From contig VNWV01000021.1 of assembly GCA_009801085.1 (NCBI GenBank), positions 186,001 through 250,000 on the forward strand: a stretch of DNA of 64,000 nt, given 5' to 3'. Made by a program: the position numbers and the translations under genes. Origin of the DNA: Lasiodiplodia sp. COLG20. Its lineage: Eukaryota > Ascomycota > Dothideomycetes > Botryosphaeriales > Botryosphaeriaceae. This document shows positions 1-10,601 of the stretch, piece after piece. Below the pieces are notes generated by a model. The model was not told the origin of the DNA and ran no database searches. It worked only from the letters and a program-made list of their open reading frames with translations. Every line of letters starts with the position of its first letter. Position 1 is the first letter of the stretch.

Positions 1-649
1 AAGAGAAGCTTCTCGCTGTCTGTCTAAGCTATACTTCGAATATAGAGACAAAGTATGTTTTACGGCCGTTCTCTAAAAGCCGAGGGACAACAAGCTTAAA
101 AACTGGCCAGCTGACGAATGACAGCCGAGATACGCCCGCGGATATCTTTCCTCCATTTGCAACATATCCGGCACTTGCTTAGCAATTCGGCTAGTCGGCC
201 CCGGCTCTTGCGCCATCGTCGCGCCCCCCTTTTGGTAAAAGCATACGTTTAAGGCACACGAATCGCCGTACCTCGGCACTTTCCCCAGGGTCTTCTTGGC
301 CCGCTTTTTTTGCCAGCGTTTTCTTTGCCGTGATTACGAATAGTTAGCCTGATCTCGGACGAAACGCCGCATCAGTTTTACGTGCGAGAATACAACGCCA
401 GCGGAGCTAACGCGGGGGGAAAGACTTCAAAAAGGCGCCGCGTAGCACTTTGTAGCACTTTTTCTACAGTCTTCATTCCTCTCATACCCTCAACCAGCTT
501 TCGCAACTACGATACCCGGGGTTTACTTCCATTGTCTCGTTCTTGCGTTCTTTTCCGCGCAGTCCAACGTCAAGAGATAAAAAGAGAAAGGGGAAAGAGG
601 CCAACCATATCCTGGAAAAAAAAAAAACAACACCACCACCACCACCACC
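1..649. other. Upstream region, no gene recognised
   Basis: No coding region that I can support lies here. A 68-codon open frame on the minus strand (73-279) resembles nothing I know. The last part is the promoter and 5' leader of the next gene. It is pyrimidine-rich around 470-550 and has an A-run at 616-627. A CAC triplet repeat (about 631-649) runs directly into the start codon. Confidence 0.5.
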
Positions 650-1966
650 ATGATCGCCGCCGAAAACACCAAGCTCTTCACGCCCGTCCGCATCGGGCCC
701 TCGCAGCTCGAGCACCGCGTCGCCATGGCGCCGCTCACCCGCTTCCGCGCCACCGCCGACCACGTGCCCACCGAGCTGGCCGTGACCTACTACGCGCAGC
801 GCGCCGCCGTCCCCGGCACGCTGATCCTCAGCGAGGCGACGTACCCCTCCTACCGCGCCGCGGGCTACGCGAACGTGCCCGGCCTGTGGAACGACGAGCA
901 GCTCAAGGCGTGGCGCAAGGTCACCGACGCCGTGCACGCCAAGGGCAGCAAGATCTGGTGCCAGATGTGGGCGCTGGGCCGCGTCGCCAAGCCGATTGGT
1001 TCGACCAAGGCGGCGAATTTCGACGAGGCGTATCCGTATGAGAAGTACTTGGTTGCGCCGAGTGCGGTGCCGGCGGGCGAGGGGTACGCGACGCCGAGGG
1101 AGCTGAGCGAGGAGGAGATTTGGGGGTTCGTTGGGGATTTCGCGACGGCGGCGAGGAATGCGGTTGAGGTTGCGGGTTTCGATGGCGTGGAGATTCACGG
1201 TGCGCATGGGTAAGTTAAAGTTTTTTTCCTGTCTTTGAGTTTTGTTTTGGTGGTTTGTTGTTTCTTGTTCAGGGGGGTAGAGCTTGAAGCATACGCGCAC
1301 AATGCTAACCCGACGAACCAACACAGCTACCTCGTGGACCAATTCACCCAAGACACGTGCAACAAGCGCACCGACGCCTGGGGCGGCAGCATCGAGAAGC
1401 GGTCGCGCTTCGCGCTCGAGGTGTGCAAGGCCGTCAGCGCGGCCATCGGCCCCGAGCGCCTGGGCATCCGCCTCTCCCCGTGGAACACGGTGCAGGGCAT
1501 GCGCATGCAGGACCCCGTCCCGCAGTTCACGCACCTGATCCAGGGCCTGACGGCGCTCAAGCTCGCCTACCTGCACCTCGTCGAGCCGCGCGTGCACGGC
1601 GTCCTCGACATGAAGCCCGCCGACGGCGAGACGCTCGAGTTCGCCCTCCGCGCCTGGGGCAAGGAGCGTCCCGTGCTGATCGCTGGTGGGTATACCCCGG
1701 AGCTGGCGGTTGAGGCGGTTGAGAAGACGTACAAAGACTACGAGGCTGTTATTGTGTTTGGTCGCAGGTTCATCAGCACGCCGGATCTCGTGTACCGTGT
1801 CAAGAAGGGTATTGAGTGGGCGCCGTACGACCGCAAGAGCTTCTACATCGACCATCGCAAGGTGAAGGATATCGCGACGGGCTACATTGACTACCCTTAC
1901 TCCAAGGAGTTCATCGCCGAGTATGGAAGCCAAGATGATACCACGGCCCCGACGGCGAGGCTGTAG
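650..1966 (+). CDS. Old Yellow Enzyme family NADPH:flavin oxidoreductase, C-terminal ARL
   Basis: FMN-dependent ene-reductase of the Old Yellow Enzyme family, which reduces activated C=C bonds of enones with NAD(P)H. Two exons (650-1209, 1327-1966) join to 399 residues. The intron interrupts the substrate-binding motif, and splicing restores HGAHGYLVDQF, the His-x-x-His/Tyr active-site segment of the family. The second exon also carries the DAWGGSIEKRSRF segment and the FMN-phosphate region GRRFISTPDL. The start is the first ATG after the CAC repeat, and the protein begins with the expected LFTPVRIG strand. The last residues are TAPTARL, and ARL fits the peroxisomal PTS1 consensus. The family assignment is firm. 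The physiological substrate is unknown, and no biosynthetic partner genes are adjacent. Confidence 0.93.
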
Positions 1967-2249
1967 GTGCTGTGATGATGTCTGCCGGCGATAGAGAGAG
2001 ACGATAGATGCATTTTGAAACGGAGTTTTTGGATTTTGCAACTTTAGAAATGTTTTCCAGAGACAAGATCTTCCTAGAGTTAAATGTTAAGATTTACGAA
2101 CACATCCTTGCACTTCTCATCACCCACTGTGTCGGCGTGGACTTAGCTTCTTGCACAAGTGTCCGGTATAAACGGTGTGCAAAACTAAAGAACGGGCGAG
2201 TCTCCACCAAAAAAGGTTGGGCAAAAAGAAAGCAATCTTCGGGATTATG

Positions 2250-2356
2250 CGACATGGACAAGATTCGAACTTGCGCGGCCGAAGCCATGAGATATCTGGT
2301 CTCTCTTCGTAGAAGAGGATTCGAGTCTCACCTATTAACCACTCTAGCACCATGCC
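2250..2356 (-). tRNA. tRNA-Ser(CGA) with a 26-nt intron
   Basis: Read on the minus strand from 2356, the seven-base acceptor stem GGCATGG pairs with CCATGTC (one G-T wobble). The D stem is CTA/TAG. The anticodon stem TGAGA/TCTCA encloses the loop CTCGAA, which puts CGA at the anticodon (2323-2321). An intron of about 26 nt (2319-2294) sits one base 3' of the anticodon, the standard eukaryotic position. A long variable arm (GGC-TTCG-GCC) and a T arm with loop TTCGAAT follow. Discriminator base G73 and the long variable arm are both serine features. Yeast tRNA-Ser(CGA) also has an intron. The assignment is by eye. Confidence 0.9.
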
Positions 2357-3290
2357 AGATATGCTGTTGATGACTAAGCTTTAACAGTTGCTCATCTTAT
2401 ATCCTAAAAATGTACGCTGAATAACACCTGCGCAACTTTACTACAGCTCTTCAAAAGTTTATGGAGTTTGGGGCTCTGATTGAGAGTCGATCCAACTAGC
2501 CAATCGGCACGTTAGCCCGACTAGCTGTTCTCAAATAAATTTTGACCGGGTATAAGGTCGTTCTGAAGAACTTGAAAGCGGTAAATACCGAGAGCACATC
2601 TTGCGAGTTCCGAGAAGTGAATTTCCTGGCAAGATAAGTCAACCCCAAACGTGCGAGAGAGGCTGTGAAAGTCTGAGGATATTTAGTGATAGAAGTGTGG
2701 CTGCGTATATAGACGAATAAAAGTCTGTAGAGAGCGCCGAGCCTCAATCTTGTCTTTGAACAGTCTGGGTGGCCTTTGAGTTGATATATTCGTCGGGCAA
2801 GGACGAGGTGCCGGAATTCGGGGGTTCTCTCGTCGCGGATAACACAACTAACAGTACAGTTATAGCGGTAAGATCGATTATACGACAGTAATATCTGACA
2901 GGCATTTCAATGTAGTATCCTTTGTTAGTCTGAGTTAAAGCGCATCCGACTCAGTCTGTAAACGTTGCCAAGATACTTAGCGCAACTAGAGGCGCTTGCG
3001 CTTACACTTGCATTTTCTTATTTCGCGATCGGCGTTAGTTCTCCACTATCTACTCTGTACTCAACTGCAGCTGCTTACAAATCAAACGTTAGCATGGGTG
3101 GACCGACGAGAGTGGGGAAGCCCCAAAGAACGATTGAAAATGCAATCGAGCAAGTGCAAGCGCCAAATCATAGCTGTTATAACTGTCATGGTGACGCATG
3201 TGGCCCCAGGACAATGGTATAAGGGCAGCCAAGGTCTCAAAGTAGTATCCTTACACGACAAAATTCACAGTGTAGGATCTTACCTCGACT
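2357..3290. other. Intergenic, 0.93 kb, nothing recognised
   Basis: Moderately AT-rich sequence with only short open frames that resemble no family I know. The 3' end is the promoter of the MDR-family gene at 3291. Confidence 0.5.
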
Positions 3291-4548
3291 ATGTCTTCAA
3301 CCCAGATTGTTCGCGAGACTGCCAACGGCCCCCAACTGGCTTTGGAGGAGCTACCTCTTCCGGAACCTCAGGCGGGACAAGCCCTTGTAAAGATTGAGTT
3401 TACAGCGCAGAATCCGACGGACGGTAAGATATACTTTATATATTTGGTTGATAAGGTCCGGCTGACTTTCTTTGCAGTACAATCATTCGACTCCAACGCT
3501 TTTGGAGATGGGACAGTCCTTGGCTGCGATTTTGTTGGTATAGTTGAGCGGACTGGAAGCAACGTTTCCAGACTTCAGAAAAACGACACCGTCGCTGGCC
3601 TGATCTGGGGAGGTAATCACAACTCTTTTGTGAACATAGACTCAAAGTATTCACATCCGTCCCAGGAGAGGTAAAAGGCCTTGGAGCATATTCTCAGCAC
3701 ACCATCGCCGACGAAAAGATCTCTTTCAAAGTCCCACCGTCAGTGCCCAAGGATCAGGCTGCCACTGTCCCATTGGCAGCCGCTACCGCTTGGTTGGCCT
3801 TGTTCTCGAAGAACTGCCTGTGCATACCGCGAAACGGGGAGCCTCGGCACAAGGTTCTCGTCTGGGGAGGAAGCTGTAAGCGCCCGGAGTGCCAAATCTT
3901 GCCACAATAATTGCTAATTCTCTTCTCTTGGATGAAAAGCAAGCGTTGGACAATACGCAATCCAGCTCGCCAGATTGTCTGGCATTGAGGTGATCACGGT
4001 GTGCAGTCCCAAGCACTTTGACTTCGTAAAGCAGCTTGGGGCCACCCACGTCATGGATTACCGAGCGGAAGATGTCGTGGAACAAATCAAACGTGCCGTG
4101 CCAGATCTGATCTACATCTTTGATACGATTGGGTCCAAAGACTCTTCGCGTATGGCTTCTCATGCTGTTGGCGGCGCTGGAGGTACGCTCTGCACAGTGA
4201 GACCTGGGAAGGCGAATACAGAAGAAGTTGCAGATGGAGTTACGGTAACGGATGTGCTGGTTTGGACAGCATTCCTTAAAGAACATAGCTACGGCAAGTT
4301 CTACTGGCCGGTAAGTAAGATCTTCGTCTTGGGTGGGGAGTAAGAGTATGCTTATCAAGTTTTAGCCCTCCGAGCCCGATCACGCTCTCGCTGCCGAGCT
4401 ATTTGAGAAGTTACCTGCATGGTTGGAATCGAAGAGCCTTGTTCCTAACAACACGCATGTGCTGGAAGGTCTGGAATCTGTGCCACGAGGCTTTGAGATG
4501 CACCGGAAGGGCGAAATCTCTGGGTTCAAGATCGTTTACAAGATTTGA
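3291..4548 (+). CDS. MDR-superfamily zinc-independent oxidoreductase (trans-enoyl-reductase-like)
   Basis: Medium-chain dehydrogenase/reductase without structural zinc, close in type to fungal stand-alone enoyl reductases and quinone-oxidoreductase-like proteins. Five exons (3291-3423, 3478-3612, 3666-3875, 3940-4310, 4366-4548) give 343 residues, the normal family length. Visible motifs are NPTD near residue 42, the GCDFVGIVE strand, and a Rossmann nucleotide-binding segment VLVWGGSSSVGQYAIQLA formed across the third intron. The end, GEISGFKIVYKI, is typical of the family. No Zn-binding Cys/His set is present. Such reductases act either with a polyketide synthase or alone. No PKS is in the window, so a stand-alone role on small enones or quinones is more likely here. 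Confidence 0.9.
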
Positions 4549-4702
4549 CGGAGAGGAGCATTGGTGTAAATCGTAGCGGATAATACGTTATGGAATACAA
4601 CCACGTAAGCCCGGGTAAATCACGACGAATGCCAGTAAAATAATGGTTGCGAGGTTACTCCACTGCTCATCATGAATGTTTTCTCGGATACCTGATGCTG
4701 CA

Positions 4703-6907
4703 TTACCCAAAGCCCCACAGCTCACGTAACTGAGCAGCCCTTTCCGACGTCTTCCAGCCGGTTTCTTGTTCAATGCGAGACAATTGCTTCAAAAGAACAA
4801 TTTTCTCCCGAGCATACTCTTCTGGATCCATAGTGTGGGAATATACGCTTCCAGTGTTAGCACTCGGCGTAAAGAGGTGGATCCAAAATGATTGCTGAGT
4901 TGGAGGCTCATGCATATGGGTAAAGGCGCGCCCTGCAATATAGAGAGGCTGAAGTTGATTAACCCAATTTTCACTGAATTGGAGTTTCAGCATTATTGCA
5001 CCCTGGGAGGAACTTCTGTTGTCAACCTACTGGGAAATATTCGAAGTCGAAATACCACCAAGTTCTCTTGCATGCCAAATTTGATCGTACTGTGTAAGTA
5101 TTCAGTGATTGATCCGAAATCATCCGAACATCTCTGTGGAAAGGAGAAACCTGTACCTTTTCTGAAGCGGGCTCCGTAGGTCTCAATAAGCCAGATTGCA
5201 GCAAAAGTATAGATCCAGAATGGTAGAATGTGGTACCGCAAACTGCAACTCACACGTCAGTATTGTCCAATTGGATGCGCTAATTGAGCTTACTTGGAGA
5301 TGACTGGCTGTATACAAGGCGCGGGAATGGATTACTCCCTTCGCGGTCCGATCTTACCAGGGGGTGGGCCTTTTCTGGCCTGCAAACATACCACTCTTGC
5401 AGACTTTCCCACAATCCTCGTAATGAAGCTGCGAATCCGGAGCCCACATTCCCTGAAAGGTGATGCATCGAAGCCATGAGATTTACGATTCGTGCAAAGA
5501 AGAGGATTGCTAAGTTGCAATAGTCATCCAGATTTCCGGTGGAAGCAACGGCTTGGACAGAATCAGTCTCGACCCACGACTCGGTAGGTATCAGTGTTTG
5601 CTGTTGTGTGATGAACGCAGCCCAAACATCTGGAACTGATTAGCAACTTCTGCCCGTGCTTTCTTGAGTTCCACAGACCGATTCGTGCGAATGCCCAGAA
5701 ACATGACTTAACAATCCCCCCGCTGGATCCGTTCCACTTCTTCGCTCGCAGTAGCTCGGCGCACCCCTGCACACATGTCAGACGACTCAGAACCACTTGA
5801 TTACATAGGAGGGACCCACTCTCAAATGCCGCCTCCACTCGGAGACATCCGAAGCCATCATTTCGTATACACACAGTAATGTGCACGTCGCCAGAATCGA
5901 CGGGTCGATATCCTCTGCGTGGCGGCGGATCAACAACTGTAGTGTGTATTGGTACAGCTCTAGCGTAGTCTGGTGTGGTTGATTGCCTATGATATCCAGC
6001 TGGCGGGAGGCAAGCGCTGTTGCAGCTGCTACAAAGGGCCTTGACTTCATCATTGAATGAATACATCCGACAGTGAACTGCATCTGCGAATCGGTCGTTT
6101 CGCACCACCTTCCCGTCTCGTTCAAGAAACATGAGATGAGATGTAATTTCTCCTCTTCACTGACGGGGAACAGTGGCTCCGGTTGAGGCGATGCGGTCTG
6201 CACAACGGCCTGGCCAAGAGAAAATGGAAGCTGAAATTCCCCATGGGGGAGATGGCCTTCTTCATCAAGGACATTTTCAGATGCAACGTCGTTTTCGATG
6301 GGGTAGTCAAGACACTCATGTCCAAGAGGGCTGTCTTCTGGAACGGCTGATGTGTCAAGATCGGGTGTCGTATGGTTCGGTAGGTTAATCTCATTTCCTT
6401 CAGGCGGACGCGCAGCGGTGGGCGAGGAGACCGGCGATGCATCAGCGGGTGCTCTGAGCCTTGTGGGGGATCCATCGGCAGATTGGGTGGCTCGTGAGGA
6501 CGTCTCGGCCTGAACCTCAAGGACAATGCTTTCTGTCTCATCGATGATGGATAATGTCTCTTGAACAGGTGCGTGGAACCTAAGTATGGCCGCCTCGGAT
6601 GGGGTCAAGGACAGGTTCCGAGATTGGTGAAAAGAGACCTTTAGACCCCAGCTGCAAGTCTCACTCCGCAGCTCGCAGTTTTTGCAGCGAGGCTTTTCAC
6701 CATCACCTACACAGTGTTAGATGCCGACGAATCAACATGGAAAAGAAGAAAAGATCCACATTTGCGTCGACGTCTTCGGCAATTCAGACTGACAGGGATT
6801 AGTCCGTGGTGCGCGTTTCCGTATCACTCAAGCCAAGCTTACCATCCTGACCGTGTTCGAGTCTTCGGTGGTGTGCTTGCAGATGCCCCCCCAAATTGCG
6901 GTGGCAT
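4703..6907 (-). CDS. Zn(II)2Cys6 transcription factor
   Basis: Eight exons (6907-6843, 6788-6760, 6706-5820, 5766-5679, 5635-5294, 5242-5157, 5089-5031, 4973-4703) give 608 residues. The zinc cluster is split by two introns and is recovered only after splicing: GCLNCRRRRRKC then DGEKPRCKNC and the sixth Cys. That is the C-x2-C-x6-C pattern of GAL4-type DNA-binding domains. A Ser/Pro-rich linker follows. The regulatory domain ends with WHAREL, QPLYIAGR and a final RIEQETGWKTSERAAQLREL helix, conserved at the end of this fungal regulator family. It is a nuclear DNA-binding regulator. Its targets may include the flanking enoyl-reductase and GMC genes, but that is only position. Start chosen at the ATG 21 codons before the first cluster Cys. 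Confidence 0.88.
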
Positions 6908-8144
6908 TGCGTCTGATGCACGCGATGTGTGGATGCGGTTGCGTTGCGATCGGTCTCTTATGATTGGAGTTGTGGTGGCAAGCGGAACCACAGACGGGTT
7001 GTCAGGATGGCAAGTGGAAGCGCCGCGGGATGCCCGAAGCCCGTTAGCGTCAATTGGGTGGAGCACCCGGAATTGTTCGCATTGAGTATTGGGCCCGAAC
7101 TAAGGAGAGCATAAAGGCAAGGCACATGCCTACTTACGTATTCGTTTTCTTTTCTTTTCCTGGTCTGAGAAAACAGGATGCGCCTGCCATTTCTCCCACT
7201 ACAGCTCTGATACCAGCCATCTCGTCGCCTTTTACTTCTAGTACATTAAAATTGTAGTACTTAGAATAATACTGTTCTTATCACCACACGATCCTTCAAC
7301 TTGAGCCCTCTGGTATGCAGAGATAGAAGAATGTGAGTACAAACTATCACGGCAATTGATCCAGACAAGAATATGTGGTGATGGGACTCTGCATTTCTTA
7401 GGACTATGACTGGTTAGTATGGTTCATTCTCCGTGGTACTAAAGGTAGGATTGAAGGGCTGACGGACAACTGCCACGGTAGTGGATATTAGCCGTCTATC
7501 CAGGATAAAAAAAAAAAGAAATAAATCAGCTTGCTATTCGAGCCTCCACACCAAATTTTCGTCGGGCAACGTCTTTGCGCAATTGGATACCGACACCAAT
7601 TTAGCGCATGGACCCATCTTCAACTGCTAGACGTCTGCAATAGCCCAATTGGCATGTAGAATCATGCCTCTTGTTTGAGCCTCATAGTGCAAGCAAACAG
7701 CTACTCAATAGACGACACTAAAGTTATTGTTTATCTGAAACCCTTCTAAAATGCACAGTCGGTTGGAAGGATTCGCAATTCAAAAAGGCCTGCTTTATTG
7801 CCCGTCTTCCTCCGGGGCGTGAGTCAGTCGGTGAGAGATACTCTGTACCCTTCATTACTGTGCCAAGAATCATTCGATGAATAAATTAAAAAAGCGGGTG
7901 AAAGGTCCCTCGTATCCGCGCGAATTCCCCGGTCAACCGTCCCGTTTCAGTTTACACCGCTGCAAGCCACACGCCCAGAGACGGGTTTCAGACGCTTTCC
8001 GGAAGCTGCAACGGCACAACGGTTAATGAAAAATTTCATGATGCAAGCGAAAGAGAAGAGATAGGGGATGGCAGTTAACCTTAAAACCTTAACCTTGCTG
8101 TTTCACTGCGATGGATAGGTCTATCGTCCAGTTCTCCCGGCACC
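6908..8144. other. Intergenic, 1.2 kb, divergent promoter region
   Basis: No gene recognised between the divergent starts of the Zn2Cys6 regulator and the GMC oxidoreductase. It contains an A-rich tract near 7508-7524 and short open frames only. I saw no repeat or RNA gene. Confidence 0.5.
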
Positions 8145-10299
8145 ATGGTTCACCTTCTCGTTTTCTCTCTTCTTTGCATGGTCGCGCAGGGAAGGGTGGC
8201 ACAGAATGCGCAGATCATTGGCCGAGATGCCGATCTGGCAGAAGAATATGATTTCGTCATTGTTGGAGGTGGAACAAGCGGACTCACCGTCGCCAATCGC
8301 TTGACTGAGGATGCCAATGGTAAGAATCTACGAGTTCGCTATAATTATCCTACTAATCGTACAAGTGACGGTACTTGTCGTTGAATTTGGCCCTCTTGAC
8401 AGCGGCAACGAAGCCGTCACTGTGCCTGGACTGGCTGGTGAAGCTTATACACCATACAGCTTCAACCTGACAAGCACTCCGCAAAGGGGACTTGCAAACA
8501 GATCTTTTCCTGTACTGTCGGCAGCGGTTGTAGGCGGTGGAAGTGTCGTCAATGGCATGTTCTTCGATCGTGGCGGTGCGCCCGACTATGATGCATGGGA
8601 AGAGCTAGGAAATCCGGGATGGGGATGGGATGGTTTGTTGCCGTACTTCATCAAGGTAATTCTCCTTTCGCCGTCGATACGCGCTTTGATCTAATATTGT
8701 ACAGAGCGAGACATTCACACCGAACAGTGAGGCCTTCGCACAGGAGTGGAATATGTCGTGGGACCTGAGTGTCCACGGCTCGGACGGACCGGTGCAGTCA
8801 ACCTACCCGGAGTTCATGTGGGAAAATATCAGTATCAACCCCTATACGAGGCAAGACGAAGGCTGTTTTACTAATAAATGAATGCAGAGAACTTCTTCCA
8901 GGCATGGACCAGCCTCGGAGTTCCAATTCCAAAGGACCCGGCAGCGGGAAGCAAAGCCGGAGTATTTTGGTCGCCCAGCTCCATCGATCCTAAAACCAGA
9001 ACCCGATCATCTGCACGCATAGCGCACCACGACAAGATCTCATCGAGACCTAACTACCACCTACTGACCTCGACCGCTGTTACCAAACTAACATTCAACG
9101 AAACGGTCGCCACCGGTGTTGAGTACGTCTCGCGTTCGGGCAATGAGAGTGGAACGGTCAAGGCCCGCAAGGAAGTTATCCTCGCTGCTGGTGCCGCACA
9201 CACGCCTCAGATCCTGCAGCTCTCCGGAATCGGGCCCGAGGACCTGCTGAACAGCCTTGGGATCGAAGTCCTTGTGGATCTACCAGTGGGCTACAACCTC
9301 CAGGACCACCCCACCCTGTACTCAATCTGGAACTGTAAGCAGATCATTAAATCAATCACCCAAAGACCAAAACAAGCTGACACCCAAACAGTCGCAAACG
9401 ACGTCATCCCCAACGGCGACTACTTCTCCTCCAACCAAACCTACAACGCCGAATCCCTCGACCTCTACCGCACCTCCCGCGAGGGGCCCTACACCCTCGG
9501 CCGCGGCAGCACCGTCTGCTTCCTGCCGCTCACCAACGTGACCTCCAACAGCGCCAGCGCCGCCGCCGGCGCCGCCGACACCTTCTCCGCCATCACCGCC
9601 CTCGCCTCCACCACCTCCGTCCACACCGCCTACCACCTTGCCGCCATCCCCCCCGCCGTCGCGCAGGGCTACGCAGCGCAAAAGCGCGTCCTCATCGACA
9701 CCGTCTACCCCTCCCTCGACACCTCAACAACCGAGTCCTCCTTCGGCGGCGGCAGCTTCATGGCCATCGTCATGCTCAAGCCCCTATCCCGCGGCACCGT
9801 CCTCATCAACAGCACCTCCATCTTCTCGCCGCCCGTCATCGACTACGGCACCATGCTCGCGCCGTCCGACATGGCCGTCATGATCGCCTCGCTGCGCAAG
9901 GTGCGCGACTTCATGGCGGCGGCGGCCATGCAGGACGCGCTGGGGCCGATCGTCGAGACGGCGCCGGGCGCGAACGTGACGAGCGACGCGGCGCTGGAGG
10001 CGGTGTTGCGGGCGACGCTGAATCCGTCTTTCGCGCATATATCGGGGACGGCGGCGATGATGAGGAGGGAGGAGGGGGGCGTGGTGGATGCGGGGTTGAG
10101 GGTGTATGGGGTGCAGGGATTGAGGGTGGTGGATGCGAGTGTTATGCCGTTGGTGCCGGGGACGCATACGAGTTCGACGGTTTATGCGGTTGCGGAGAAG
10201 GTAAGTTGTGGATGTCGGATGATATCTGATGGAAGGTTTGCTGACACATCTTGACTTCCATTACAGGCTGCGGATTTGATTAAGCAGACGTATCAGTGA
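8145..10299 (+). CDS. Secreted GMC-family FAD oxidoreductase
   Basis: Glucose-methanol-choline oxidoreductase, an extracellular FAD enzyme that oxidises alcohols or sugars. Six exons (8145-8319, 8366-8655, 8705-8831, 8888-9334, 9392-10200, 10267-10299) give 626 residues. An N-terminal hydrophobic signal peptide occupies about residues 1-19. It is followed by the FAD dinucleotide-binding motif DFVIVGGGTSGLTVANRL, the GMC signature segment VVGGGSVVNGMFFDRG, and VILAAGAAHTPQILQLSGIG. The C-terminal catalytic region has HISGTAAM and PGTHTSSTVYAVAEKAA, supplying the His pair of the active site. Several N-glycosylation sequons are present. It ends 302 bases before the 3' end of the carboxylase alpha gene, tail to tail. 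It lacks the paired promoter element seen in the cluster, so I do not count it as a member. Confidence 0.93.
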
Positions 10300-10601
10300 T
10301 CGCCGGTCATTGTTGATGATGATCATGGCCGAAGTGAATGAAGGTTTCACCCGTGGTATTTATTGGAAGAATCGTTTTCCCCTGAATAGTCTGGAGTGTT
10401 ACGTTTAAAATGCTAGTGGCCACGTTAAGAGAAACAGCGTAAACGCGGTCTTGAAAAGCAATGAACAGTTTTCTAAAATCGAGAGCACTCTGCACGCACT
10501 ATGGTGTTCTTGACCCCCTATGGGATGATAAAGCGTCAATTGCCATCTGCATCTATCCTTCTCATATTTAGCTTTGCGATCATTTGTAGTTTCAACTTGG
10601 A
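10300..10601. other. Convergent intergenic spacer
   Basis: Shared 3' region between the GMC oxidoreductase and the carboxylase alpha gene. No coding sequence is supported. Confidence 0.5.

Noticed and set aside
482..2041. A 519-codon open frame antisense to the Old Yellow Enzyme gene
   Set aside because: It mirrors the GC-rich codons of the sense gene, is Arg/Ala/Leu-biased, contains no family motif and spans the sense intron. The sense gene is clear.
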